From JBDLID01 sp039715055 (lineage in GTDB: Bacteria; Desulfobacterota; Desulfobulbia; Desulfobulbales; Desulfocapsaceae): a stretch of 39,994 nt of DNA. Where the stretch lies: positions 1-39,994 of the forward strand of contig JBDLID010000012.1 in NCBI GenBank assembly GCA_039715055.1, given 5' to 3'. A program made the translations under genes and the position numbers. Below are positions 24,743-33,905 of this stretch, piece after piece. Position 1 is the first letter of the stretch, and every line of letters starts with the position of its first letter. The notes beneath the pieces were generated by a model. That model saw only the letters and a program-made list of their open reading frames with translations. It was not told where the DNA came from and did not search any database.

Positions 24743-26803
24743 CTAGTTTTCATCGACCTGGGTGCAGAAGTACTCGATAGTCTTCTGTGCACAAGTCGTA
24801 CAATAACCAAGCTTCTCAAGCATGGTGCCGATCATCCGGTCATAGAGCTTCTGGTTTTCTTCATTGGTCCGGTTGGCCAGCGCCCCGATCAGACTGCCTG
24901 CGCCTGCGATATCCGACTTGAGCCGGACATCGGTGACCGCTTTCACCAGTTCCAGGTTGTCCATGAAATCATAATCGGGATCGACGGAAATTTTCTGACC
25001 GTAGATTTTACGGATGGAGGTGCGAAAACTCTCCTGCTGCTCACGGGTCTTGAGACCGAGCCGTTCTTCCACCGAATTTATGAAACGTTCATCGATTTTG
25101 AGGGCCTGCAGCTCACCGGTCTGTGGATTCTTGTATTTCCACATCCTGTCCGGGCCGAGATTCTCGGCATCGATACCGATGATCATGTTGACATAGTTCA
25201 TGACGTCCTTTCTGATGGCCAGCGGCTCATCCATATAGGCGTTGAACATCTCGGTCATGATCCGCTCCCGATAAAGTCCTTTGGCGATCGCCAGATCCTC
25301 CATGAACTTGGCCCGGTCCTTGTCTTCGGCCACATAGTCAAGAATCACCCGCTCGATGGCATGGAAAATATCGTAGGCGAACATGCAGGCGCCCTCGTTG
25401 GTTTCCGAGTTTTCCAGCATCAGCTGGACAGCGCGACCCAGGTTACGCTGCCCCAGACCCTTCTGGCCGAAACGCCTGGTGATGTCCGGATCCTGGTTCA
25501 GGGTGTCAATCACCTCGGAAAGTGTCTTGATCGACTTTTCACCTGCCACCTCGCCGGCTGCAAGCTTCATGGTTTCGATGGGGGTCAGTTTCTCCGAACG
25601 CGGCAGGCGGGAAAGGACCACGCCCACCGAAGCCGCATAATTAAGATTGGGATCCTGATGCATCCGGTCCCCGGTAAGCGTGGTCTTGGCCTCGTTGCCG
25701 ATGGCGTAGCGGGTCAGATCCTCCTGCAGCTTGTAGTTGGCGTTATGTGAGACATAACAGATCCGGCAGCGATCGATGATCGGCGCCTCCTCCTTTTCCG
25801 CGAGGAAACGGTTAAACTCGGAGTTGTTGGAGGTGGCGATAATCAGGGTGTCAATGGGCCAGCGGTAGCCGTCGATTTCGATGGTCCGGTTCTGGATGAC
25901 GCCGAGGTAAACCTGGACAAGATCCTTTTTATTCTTGTAGATCTCATCGGAAAAATGAATGCCGCCGCCTGCCACCCGGGCAAGCGCTCCACGACGCAGA
26001 TCAAAGCGGTAGGGATTGTTGGTGTCGCTGATGTGTAGCAGCCTCTGAATGGATTCCTCACCGAGGAGATCCACAGCCGAGGAGGTGATCTTGTCTTTGG
26101 CCGGGTACTTACCTGTCACCGTGCCCAGTGATTCGGTGAGAGGCACCGGCATGATCTCGATGAACTTGAGCATCTCGGCAAGCTTACCGTTGCAGTGGAT
26201 ACGGATATTATTCCAGATATAGGCGGAACATGCCCCCAGGGGACGGTAATTATCGTACCAGCCCTCCATGACCTTATCGGACAACCGGTAACGCTTTGCC
26301 AGGTAATCACGGGAATCCTCCATCCGTTCATGGAGGTTCATGGCGAGCACCATTGGGTCCTCGTAGGTCTGGGACTCAATGGAGCGGATATGGCCGTAAC
26401 CGTCCAGCTTGTCCATATGGTTAAAGCGGAAACTATATTTTCGATTTTCCGGTCGAAAGAGAAAATCACGATACATACCACAGAGGTACTCGACGAGAAA
26501 GGTCTTGCCGTTGCCCGGTTCCCCCACCAGGACATATGCCATCTCTTTGGATGATCCTCCTTCGGAGGCGTCTTTGACAAAAGAGACAAATGAGTTGATC
26601 TCATCGAACATGCCGATGATATGTTTTTTGCCCTGGCGAAACCCTATGAAATCATAGGTCGACTTGCCGTTGACCGTCACCTTTTCAATCTTGTCCTCAA
26701 GAATCATCCGGGCAACGGACTGAAAGGCATTTTCAAATGCCCTTTCCTTTTTTTTGACTGCGGTGATATGGGAATGAAGAGTGGAATCCGCTTTTGACGC
26801 CAT
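24743..26803 (-). CDS. prkA: PrkA-family serine protein kinase (YeaG-like), prkA1
   Basis: 686 residues from the ATG at 26803, with AGGAGG 6 nt upstream; an adjacent ATG at 26806 is possible. The N-terminal AAA_PrkA domain carries Walker A GEPGNGKT at 94-101, the RGALARVAGGGIHFSDEIYKN region and a sensor-like strand IDTLIIATSNNSEFNRF. The C-terminal region is the PrkA kinase domain. Canonical members are about 630-650 residues, so this one is a little longer. PrkA phosphorylates Ser residues in spore or stress-response proteins in Bacillus and acts with YeaH in E. coli. The protein ends with a CTTC motif, possibly metal-binding. First gene of the four-gene cluster; a 430-nt non-coding gap upstream holds its promoter. 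Confidence 0.93.
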   Translation of the reverse strand: MASKADSTLHSHITAVKKKERAFENAFQSVARMILEDKIEKVTVNGKSTYDFIGFRQGKKHIIGMFDEINSFVSFVKDASEGGSSKEMAYVLVGEPGNGKTFLVEYLCGMYRDFLFRPENRKYSFRFNHMDKLDGYGHIRSIESQTYEDPMVLAMNLHERMEDSRDYLAKRYRLSDKVMEGWYDNYRPLGACSAYIWNNIRIHCNGKLAEMLKFIEIMPVPLTESLGTVTGKYPAKDKITSSAVDLLGEESIQRLLHISDTNNPYRFDLRRGALARVAGGGIHFSDEIYKNKKDLVQVYLGVIQNRTIEIDGYRWPIDTLIIATSNNSEFNRFLAEKEEAPIIDRCRICYVSHNANYKLQEDLTRYAIGNEAKTTLTGDRMHQDPNLNYAASVGVVLSRLPRSEKLTPIETMKLAAGEVAGEKSIKTLSEVIDTLNQDPDITRRFGQKGLGQRNLGRAVQLMLENSETNEGACMFAYDIFHAIERVILDYVAEDKDRAKFMEDLAIAKGLYRERIMTEMFNAYMDEPLAIRKDVMNYVNMIIGIDAENLGPDRMWKYKNPQTGELQALKIDERFINSVEERLGLKTREQQESFRTSIRKIYGQKISVDPDYDFMDNLELVKAVTDVRLKSDIAGAGSLIGALANRTNEENQKLYDRMIGTMLEKLGYCTTCAQKTIEYFCTQVDEN

Positions 26804-27234
26804 CATGATCCTCCTGTTCAAGGCTGGACTTGTGGGTATCGTGTGGAATTGAGCATCTCTACTTTAAGTACCTCATATTTGAGATGAGAATTCAAGCCAT
26901 TGTTCTCTTTTTCTTCTCTTCGGACAATCCGGCCCAATGATTAGAAATAACTTCAGGACATGACTGAAATCAAAGCTGCCGTCTGAAAAACTGTTTCCTT
27001 TTATGACTCCTTGAATCCAAGCTGCTACTACGATACACTGACCTTAATAGAGATGGATGCCGTTAAGAGCGGACTGAATTAATCAGAGTGTATTTCTCGT
27101 CAGGATCGTTGTGAGAAATGCGCTCCAGGTCCCCGATGACGAGCCTGCCCACGCGGAAAGTGTGTGCCCCGCTTTTCGCCTTCACTCTGGTCGAAAAACT
27201 CAGGATTTTTTTCAACAACCCGAGGAGCCAAACC
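26804..27234. other. Intergenic region between divergent prkA cluster and ODP/kinase operon
   Basis: About 430 bases without a convincing gene. The 26810-27060 part is AT-rich and should hold the prkA1 promoter; no sigma-54 or sigma-70 consensus is clear. At 27063-27234 the minus strand has an open frame whose last about 45 codons look protein-like (GAHTFRVGRLVIGDLERISH), possibly the tail of a broken gene. The ribosome site GAGGAG for the plus-strand gene is at about 27222-27227. Confidence 0.5.
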
Positions 27235-28014
27235 ATGCTCAGCAAAATAATTATTCCACCGCATCCTCCAAATTATGAGACCCCGATCCTGCTCGCCGAA
27301 AAAGACGACCACGCGGTCTACTGGCTTGGCGCCCAGGAAGCAACCGCCTTTCGCAGCAACAGCTACCTGATCCTGGACAACAACGAATCACTGCTCATTG
27401 ACCCGGGGAATCGGTCATCATTTCCCGTGATCAAAAACCAGGTTGAAAATGTTTGTAATATCAGGTCACTGAAAGGACTCATCCTCTGCCACCAGGATCC
27501 GGATGTCGCCGCATCGGCTGTCGACTGGCTGAAGCTGCTGCCCGAGCTGCCCATCATCTCCAGTCCCCGCTGTAATGTTCTGCTGCCTCACTATGGCATG
27601 AAGGACTACAACTTCCACGATATCGAGGCAAAACAGCACCATGTATTTTCTTCCGGCCGAACGCTGAGCTTCATAACAGCCCCATTTCTCCACTCTCCAA
27701 TGGCCTTTACGACTTACGATGAAGAGTGTCATCTGCTCTTCTCGGGAGATATTTTTGCAGCCCTTGATACCGAGTGGAAGATGGTGGTGGAAAATTTCCA
27801 GGATCACATCCCGAAGATGGAACTGTTCCATACGGATTACATGGCCTCAAATATCGCCTCCCGCGGTTTTGTCAATAAAATTGAAGATCTCCCCATCTCC
27901 ATGATTTTACCGCAGCATGGTTCCATCATTCCCGAGGAGTTTGTCGAAGATGCCCTGAATTACCTGATCAATCTGCAGTGCGGCACGGATCTGCTTTATC
28001 CGGAACTGATCTAA
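27235..28014 (+). CDS. ODP-type metallo-beta-lactamase-fold diiron protein
   Basis: 259 residues from the ATG at 27235, after GAGGAG; an upstream in-frame codon at 27118 would add an implausible basic leader. The metal ligands of flavodiiron proteins can be laid out in order: H86-x-D88-x-D90, H153, D172 and H228, with Asp replacing the usual Glu of the HxExD motif. No flavodoxin or rubredoxin domain follows, so it cannot act alone as an O2 or NO reductase. This matches ODP, the stand-alone oxygen-binding diiron fold described in bacterial chemotaxis and signalling proteins. Cytoplasmic. The gene ends 2 nt before the hybrid kinase start, so it is probably its sensory partner (inference). Confidence 0.85.
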   Translation: MLSKIIIPPHPPNYETPILLAEKDDHAVYWLGAQEATAFRSNSYLILDNNESLLIDPGNRSSFPVIKNQVENVCNIRSLKGLILCHQDPDVAASAVDWLKLLPELPIISSPRCNVLLPHYGMKDYNFHDIEAKQHHVFSSGRTLSFITAPFLHSPMAFTTYDEECHLLFSGDIFAALDTEWKMVVENFQDHIPKMELFHTDYMASNIASRGFVNKIEDLPISMILPQHGSIIPEEFVEDALNYLINLQCGTDLLYPELI

Positions 28015-28016
28015 CA

Positions 28017-30920
28017 ATGTCCACAACTGAAGAAAAACTCCGCAAGGCCCTGGAAGAAAACCGTCGACTGGAATTTCGACTGCAGGCGGTCAGTGATGAG
28101 GCGAAACAGTCGGAACGGCTGCGACAAAAATGGCAGGAGTCACTGACTAAACTGCGCAGGGTCAACATTAAACTGCAGCAAATGCAGCTTAACCTGGAAG
28201 AGCGTACCAACGAACTGGAAAGCGCAAATCGGATCCTTGCCTTCACCCAGGTAGCAGTTGATCAGGCAGCCGACTCCCTTCTCTTCATCAAAGTTTCCGA
28301 CGGTTCTTTTGTTTCCGTGAGTGCGGGCGCAAAAAACATTCTCGGCTTTCCAAGAAGCGAGTTTCTCAACATTTGCGTCGACCGTATCTTTCCGGAATTG
28401 ACCGGCGAAAAATGGCTGGATTTATGCTGGTCGGTTAAAGCCGGGCAGGTCTCCTTTATTGAATCGAGTATCCACAGAAACAACGGTGAAACGTTCCCGG
28501 CTGAAATCTTCCTCAACGCATTTGAATACGAAGGGGAAGACTACATCATTGCCAATATCCGGGATATTACGGAACGCAAGGAGGCGGCCGACAAGCTGCA
28601 GAACCGCGTCAATGAGCTGGCCAATGCCCGCAAGGCCATGCTGTCCATGATGAAAGACCTTGAATCTGCAAAAAACACTGCATTGGAAGCCACTGCCGCC
28701 AAAAGCCTTTTCCTGGCCAACATGTCCCATGAAATCCGGACACCGATGAATGCGGTGTTGGGAATGCTTTACCTGGCCCAGAAAACAAACCTCACCACTA
28801 CCCAGCGAAACTACCTGAAAAAATCACAGAATGCCGCTCGTTCCCTGCTTGGCATCGTCAATGACATCCTTGACTTTTCAAAAATTGAAGCCGGTAAACT
28901 CGAGATCGAACACAATGAATTCAGCCTCGACAAAATGCTCGAGAGTCTGGCGGATGTGGTGGGCTACCGCGCCGAGGAAAAGGGCCTCGAGTTCCTCATC
29001 CGCCGAGGCGAAGGACTGCCCTATGCCCTTGTCGGAGACGGCCTGCGGGTTGGCCAGATACTGATCAACCTCTGCAGCAACGGTGTTAAATTCACAACAG
29101 AGGGTGAGATAGAAGTCTCAGTACAATGGCTGGAAAAAACCAAGCAGACTATAAAACTGCTCTTTTCCGTACGCGACACTGGCGTGGGTCTCTCTCCCGA
29201 TATACAGGATAAGCTGTTCCAGAAATTCACCCAGGAGGACCAGAGCACCACCAGAAAATACGGAGGCACTGGTCTGGGATTATCCATCAGCCATAAACTG
29301 GCCGAGTTGATGGGGGGCCGCTGCTGGATCGAACAGAGTGCTCCCGGCAAGGGAAGCACCTTCTGCTTTACAACAGAATTCGGCTATGCTGATGCGGCAG
29401 AAGCTCATCACCAGCAGCTGCTGGAGCAGATACTGCCGGTTATTCGCGGTCTGCGTGTACTGGTGGTGGACGACAGCTCCAGCTCCCGTGAAATCCTGGC
29501 TGAAATGCTTAAACATTTCGGCTTTCATGTAAGGACAGTAGCCAACGGAGATGAGGCGCTGACCAGACTGGAGGTCTCTGAATCTCCCTTTGACATTGTC
29601 CTCATGGACTGGAAGCTGCCCGGAATGCAAGGTGATGAGACCACCGCCGCTATTCTTAACAGCCGCTATATCTCACACAAACCAAAGGTGATCATGGTCA
29701 CCGCCTACAGCAACGAAAACGTGATAAAAATGGCTGAACAGGCTGGGATGTCAGGTTTTTTGACCAAGCCGGTATCACCCTCCATACTTCTTGACAGCAT
29801 AATGACAGCGCTTGGCAATGAAACAGTTTTCGAGTCGGCTGGAAAAAAATCAACGAACAAACTGGCGACCATCAGCGGCTCCAGGCTTCTCCTCGTTGAA
29901 GATAATGACATTAATCTCGAATTTGCCGCAGAGCTGCTGCAGAGCATGAACACAGAAGTCACCGTGGCGCGGGACGGTGTAGAGGCAGTTGAAAAGGTTA
30001 TGACAGAGGAATTTGATGCTGTGCTGATGGATATCCAGATGCCGAGAATGGACGGTCTCGATGCCACCAGGGAGATTCGCAACCTTTCCGCAACCGATGG
30101 TGACCGATTCATTACGCTTCCGATTATCGCCATGACCGCTCAGGCCATGGTTGGCGACCGGGAAGAAGGGTTGGCCGCAGGAATGAACGACTACCTTGAA
30201 AAACCCATTGACCCTGACCTCCTTGGAACCGTGCTTATGAGATGGATCAAGGTACCTCAAGGACGCACCCTCGTGCCCCGACATGAAAAACAAGTCTCCA
30301 GCAAGCTGCAACCAGCAGGTGTTGTGTCTCTGCCCTCGATCAACGTTAAAGAGGGAACCAGAAGAATTGGCGGCAGCGAGCAGGCCTTTTTAAAACAGCT
30401 TCACCGTTTTGCTGACCATTATAAGAACAGTCCGGACACCCTTGGTCTACTCATCGCCGAAGACAATCTGGAAAAGGCTGAGCAACTGTGTCACGAACTA
30501 AAGGGGGTAAGCGGCAATATCGGCGCGGAAACTCTCTTTGGCCTGGTCGGAAAAATGGATACCCGGCTCAAACAGGGTAAAACACCTTCCGATGAACAAC
30601 TTGAAAGACTCCAGGCGGAACTTGGCAAAGTGGTCAGCGAAATCACCTCTCTCAAGGAGGCTCCGTCAGTCAACACGACAAGCAGCCGGTGTGGTGAGAA
30701 TGAAGAGGATCTGCTCCTCCTGCTGGACAGGCTGCTGATCCTAATTGATGAGGATCTCGGAAGTGCTGCTGAAGTTAACAAGGAGCTGTGCCGACTAACC
30801 GAAGGGAGCAGATTGAAAGATGACGTCTCCCGGATCGAAATTCACCTGGACGAATTTGAGATTGAAAAAGCCAGGATACAGATCAACGCACTGAAAACAA
30901 AACTGGCTGAAAGAAAGTGA
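28017..30920 (+). CDS. Soluble hybrid histidine kinase (PAS-HisKA-HATPase-REC-REC-Hpt)
   Basis: 967 residues from the ATG at 28017, 2 nt after the ODP stop; GGAA lies nearby. No membrane helix is evident. Order: N-terminal coiled coil (1-70), PAS (about 80-190), second coiled coil, HisKA with H238 in NMSHEIRTPMN, HATPase (GTGLGLS), first receiver with D531, second receiver with D672, and an Hpt domain with H826 in CHELKG. It ends in a C-terminal about 70-residue helical tail. A BarA/ArcB-like phosphorelay within one protein. The lack of its own transmembrane sensor and the tight coupling to the ODP gene suggest that oxygen or redox state is read from the diiron protein (inference). Confidence 0.93.
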   Translation: MSTTEEKLRKALEENRRLEFRLQAVSDEAKQSERLRQKWQESLTKLRRVNIKLQQMQLNLEERTNELESANRILAFTQVAVDQAADSLLFIKVSDGSFVSVSAGAKNILGFPRSEFLNICVDRIFPELTGEKWLDLCWSVKAGQVSFIESSIHRNNGETFPAEIFLNAFEYEGEDYIIANIRDITERKEAADKLQNRVNELANARKAMLSMMKDLESAKNTALEATAAKSLFLANMSHEIRTPMNAVLGMLYLAQKTNLTTTQRNYLKKSQNAARSLLGIVNDILDFSKIEAGKLEIEHNEFSLDKMLESLADVVGYRAEEKGLEFLIRRGEGLPYALVGDGLRVGQILINLCSNGVKFTTEGEIEVSVQWLEKTKQTIKLLFSVRDTGVGLSPDIQDKLFQKFTQEDQSTTRKYGGTGLGLSISHKLAELMGGRCWIEQSAPGKGSTFCFTTEFGYADAAEAHHQQLLEQILPVIRGLRVLVVDDSSSSREILAEMLKHFGFHVRTVANGDEALTRLEVSESPFDIVLMDWKLPGMQGDETTAAILNSRYISHKPKVIMVTAYSNENVIKMAEQAGMSGFLTKPVSPSILLDSIMTALGNETVFESAGKKSTNKLATISGSRLLLVEDNDINLEFAAELLQSMNTEVTVARDGVEAVEKVMTEEFDAVLMDIQMPRMDGLDATREIRNLSATDGDRFITLPIIAMTAQAMVGDREEGLAAGMNDYLEKPIDPDLLGTVLMRWIKVPQGRTLVPRHEKQVSSKLQPAGVVSLPSINVKEGTRRIGGSEQAFLKQLHRFADHYKNSPDTLGLLIAEDNLEKAEQLCHELKGVSGNIGAETLFGLVGKMDTRLKQGKTPSDEQLERLQAELGKVVSEITSLKEAPSVNTTSSRCGENEEDLLLLLDRLLILIDEDLGSAAEVNKELCRLTEGSRLKDDVSRIEIHLDEFEIEKARIQINALKTKLAERK

Positions 30921-33853
30921 GTCAGGAGCCGGGCAGCACTATAGCCGCTGAGCAAAAAACCAGGGGCGCTGAGGCGGTGAAAAAAATTCCAGCCGTCCCC
31001 TCTTCCTTCATAAAATCACCCGAAATGCTCAGGCAACAGGATCACGACCTGAGCCTGCGATCCATCTCAGGGGTGCTTGCCTATACCTTGGGATGGGTTT
31101 TTGTGGTATCGGCAACAGACATCGCCGAGTTCCGTCCGGTTTATGTCTACGCCATCGGCCTGCTGTTAGTAATAATCGGGTTGCTGCGTCTTTTACTGGC
31201 CCTTTATTTTAACAGCTGGTACGAAAAAAATCCTCATTTATGGCGATACGCCTTTGCAGGCGGAATGATCAGTTCAGCAATTCTGTGGAGCCTCTTTGCC
31301 GCCTGGTGCCTGCTCCATACCGGACTCACGGTGAAAGGTATGATCATTCTCATACCGTTAATCATGATCTGTGCCGGAGGAGTGACCAGCCTGGCTCCGA
31401 ACAGACGACTGTTTGGTATCTTCTGCAATGTACTGTTCTGGCCGCAGCTTGTCGTCCTGTGTATTCTTGGTGGTGACGGTTACACCATTGCCCTGATGTT
31501 TGTCTTTTTCGGCCTCTTTATTTTTATTGCCGGAAAAAACGTACACAGCAGCTACTGGCAAGTCTTCCTGAAAAATGAACAGCTTAACGAGCAGGCCAGC
31601 AAACTCGCCCATGCCAGGGATGTTGCCGAAGCCGCCGTTGAGGCAAGAAGCGAATTTCTTGCCAACATGAGCCATGAGATCCGCACACCGATGAATGCCA
31701 TTCTCGGCATGTCGTACCTTGCCCTGCAGACACCGCTTGACACCAACCAGCGTAACTATATTAACAAGGTGCACCTTTCAGCGGAAAACCTGTTAAGGAT
31801 TCTCAACGATATTCTCGATTTTTCAAAAATCGAGTCAGGTAAACTGGCCATCGAGAAAACCAACTTTTTCCTTGATGACGTCATGGAGCAGCTTGCCAAC
31901 CTGATCACCCTGAAGTCAGAGGAAAAGGGGGTCGAGCTGATGTATGATATAGACCCTGCTGTCCCTGACGCGCTCTTCGGTGATCCTCTTCGTCTAAGAC
32001 AAATTCTTGTTAACCTTGGCAACAACGCTGTTAAATTCACCGAACCCGGGGGCGAGATTCTCGTCGCCGTGACCCTTCAGAGTGAGGATGAGACATCGGT
32101 TAAACTTGATTTTTTCGTCAGCGATACAGGTATCGGAATGAGTGAGGAACAACAGGAAAAGCTGTTCAGACCTTTTTCCCAGGCAGACACTTCAACAACC
32201 CGTAAATATGGAGGAACCGGCCTTGGGCTTGCTATCTGCAGGGATCTGCTTGAGATGATGGGCGGCTCCATCCGCCTGAACAGCGGTGTTGACGTGGGCA
32301 CCACCTTTCAATTTACCATCAGCTTCAAGAAACAGGCAGATGCTTCACCACAACTCACCCCTGCAGCCATTGAAGTCAACGGGCATAAAATATTGGTCAT
32401 CGACCCCAATGCCACCTTCCGCAGCATCCTGGTCAAAATGCTCTCTACATGTGGTCTGGCTGCTGATCAAGCCGGCAGTACAGGTGAAGCCATCTCTCTT
32501 CTCGGCCAAACCGATGCAGATGACCGGTATGTACTGCTTCTTGTCAACAGCAGCTATCTTGATATGGCTGACCACAGGCTGGTCACCGCCCTGGAAGAAA
32601 TAAAAAATTCACCGAATCCTCCTAAATTAATTCTATTCATCAGCCATATCAAAAAAGATGTGACCCGGTTATCCAGTCAGGTGAGTGTTGATGGATTTCT
32701 GCTCAAGCCGGTCATACTGTCAACGCTGCGCAACGAGCTCATATCTGTTTTCGAAAAAAAGCAGGTATCAACCAGCCAAAAAGATGATGGTCTGCCGGCC
32801 AGCCGTCTCTTTTCCGGTACCAGGCTGCTGCTCGCTGAAGATAACGATATTAACCGCGAGTTTATCGTCAACCTCCTCCGGCAGATGGGAATCCAGGTGA
32901 CCGAGGTGGTTAACGGACAGGAGGCCGTTGAAGAGGTGCGCCGGTATCCTTATGACGGTGTCCTGATGGATATCCAGATGCCGAAACTCGACGGTTTGAG
33001 TGCTACCCGGCAGATCAGAGACCTCTCCAGTAAAAACAATGACCGTTTTGCCGCCATACCAATTATTGCCATGACAGCTCATGCCAGGAGTGAAGACCGT
33101 GAAAAATCACTGGCAGCCGGAATGAACGACCACCTCGTCAAACCAGTCGATCCGGAATTTCTTGCTGAAAAACTTACCAGGTGGCTTTCGCTTCCCAAAG
33201 ATAAAATTGTCAGCGAAATGGCCCAGGCAAAATCAGTCAGTCCCGGCGACGACAGTGACCTGGCAGGCCTGACCACCATTGCGGTTTCTGAGGGAATCAG
33301 GCGTATCGGCAACAACAGGGAAGCTTTTGTCCGCCAACTCCATCGCTTTGCTTCACGCTATCACGATTTTGATCGTACCGTTGGTGACCTGATAGCCATG
33401 GGCAAGTTTGAAGAAATCCGACGTCACTGCCATTCCCTGAAAGGAGTGGCCGGAAACCTGGGGGCGCGAAAACTCTTTGAACTGCTCAAGGGTATGGACA
33501 ACCGACTCAGTCAGGAGAAACAGCCCACCAAAGAACAGCTGGCTCAACTCGAGACCCTGCTCCGCCGGATGGTTACTGAAATCGACAGTGTTGAACAACG
33601 ATCGGCGACTGAAAAGAAATCTGCTCAAGGTCCCGTTGACAACAGGGAGGTACTACTCCTTCTCGACAAATTACTTGTCTTGATTCGGGAGGATCTTGGC
33701 GGCCTTGAAGAAACGCTCACTGAGCTGGACAACCTCTGTGGTGATGGTTCCTGGAATGACCTGTTATCAAAAATTTCAACCTGCCTGGAAGAATTTGAAA
33801 TCGAAGAAGCAGCACTGCTTATCAAACAGTGGAGAGCAGACCTGAAGGTATGA
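30917..33853 (+). CDS. Membrane hybrid histidine kinase with degenerate first receiver
   Basis: 978 residues from a GTG at 30917, overlapping the previous stop by 4 nt, so translation is coupled. About six hydrophobic helices at roughly 45-205 form a membrane input region. Then come HisKA with H253 (NMSHEIRTPMN), HATPase, a first receiver-like domain in which the phospho-acceptor Asp position is N544 and the acidic pair is reduced to one D, a normal second receiver with D685, and an Hpt with H839 (CHSLKG). The same C-terminal tail as the upstream kinase follows. The first receiver cannot be phosphorylated in the usual way and may be a pseudo-receiver regulating the kinase. It could compete for or share phosphate with the neighbouring kinase (inference). 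Confidence 0.92.
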   Translation: MSQEPGSTIAAEQKTRGAEAVKKIPAVPSSFIKSPEMLRQQDHDLSLRSISGVLAYTLGWVFVVSATDIAEFRPVYVYAIGLLLVIIGLLRLLLALYFNSWYEKNPHLWRYAFAGGMISSAILWSLFAAWCLLHTGLTVKGMIILIPLIMICAGGVTSLAPNRRLFGIFCNVLFWPQLVVLCILGGDGYTIALMFVFFGLFIFIAGKNVHSSYWQVFLKNEQLNEQASKLAHARDVAEAAVEARSEFLANMSHEIRTPMNAILGMSYLALQTPLDTNQRNYINKVHLSAENLLRILNDILDFSKIESGKLAIEKTNFFLDDVMEQLANLITLKSEEKGVELMYDIDPAVPDALFGDPLRLRQILVNLGNNAVKFTEPGGEILVAVTLQSEDETSVKLDFFVSDTGIGMSEEQQEKLFRPFSQADTSTTRKYGGTGLGLAICRDLLEMMGGSIRLNSGVDVGTTFQFTISFKKQADASPQLTPAAIEVNGHKILVIDPNATFRSILVKMLSTCGLAADQAGSTGEAISLLGQTDADDRYVLLLVNSSYLDMADHRLVTALEEIKNSPNPPKLILFISHIKKDVTRLSSQVSVDGFLLKPVILSTLRNELISVFEKKQVSTSQKDDGLPASRLFSGTRLLLAEDNDINREFIVNLLRQMGIQVTEVVNGQEAVEEVRRYPYDGVLMDIQMPKLDGLSATRQIRDLSSKNNDRFAAIPIIAMTAHARSEDREKSLAAGMNDHLVKPVDPEFLAEKLTRWLSLPKDKIVSEMAQAKSVSPGDDSDLAGLTTIAVSEGIRRIGNNREAFVRQLHRFASRYHDFDRTVGDLIAMGKFEEIRRHCHSLKGVAGNLGARKLFELLKGMDNRLSQEKQPTKEQLAQLETLLRRMVTEIDSVEQRSATEKKSAQGPVDNREVLLLLDKLLVLIREDLGGLEETLTELDNLCGDGSWNDLLSKISTCLEEFEIEEAALLIKQWRADLKV

Positions 33854-33905
33854 TCAGCTATGCTCATTCATCAAACAGCCCCGTTTACAATAGGAAAACA
33901 GTAGA

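Noticed and set aside
24707..25750. 347-codon plus-strand frame antisense to prkA1
   Set aside because: It mirrors the conserved PrkA C-terminal region; long antisense frames are common opposite GC-biased genes.
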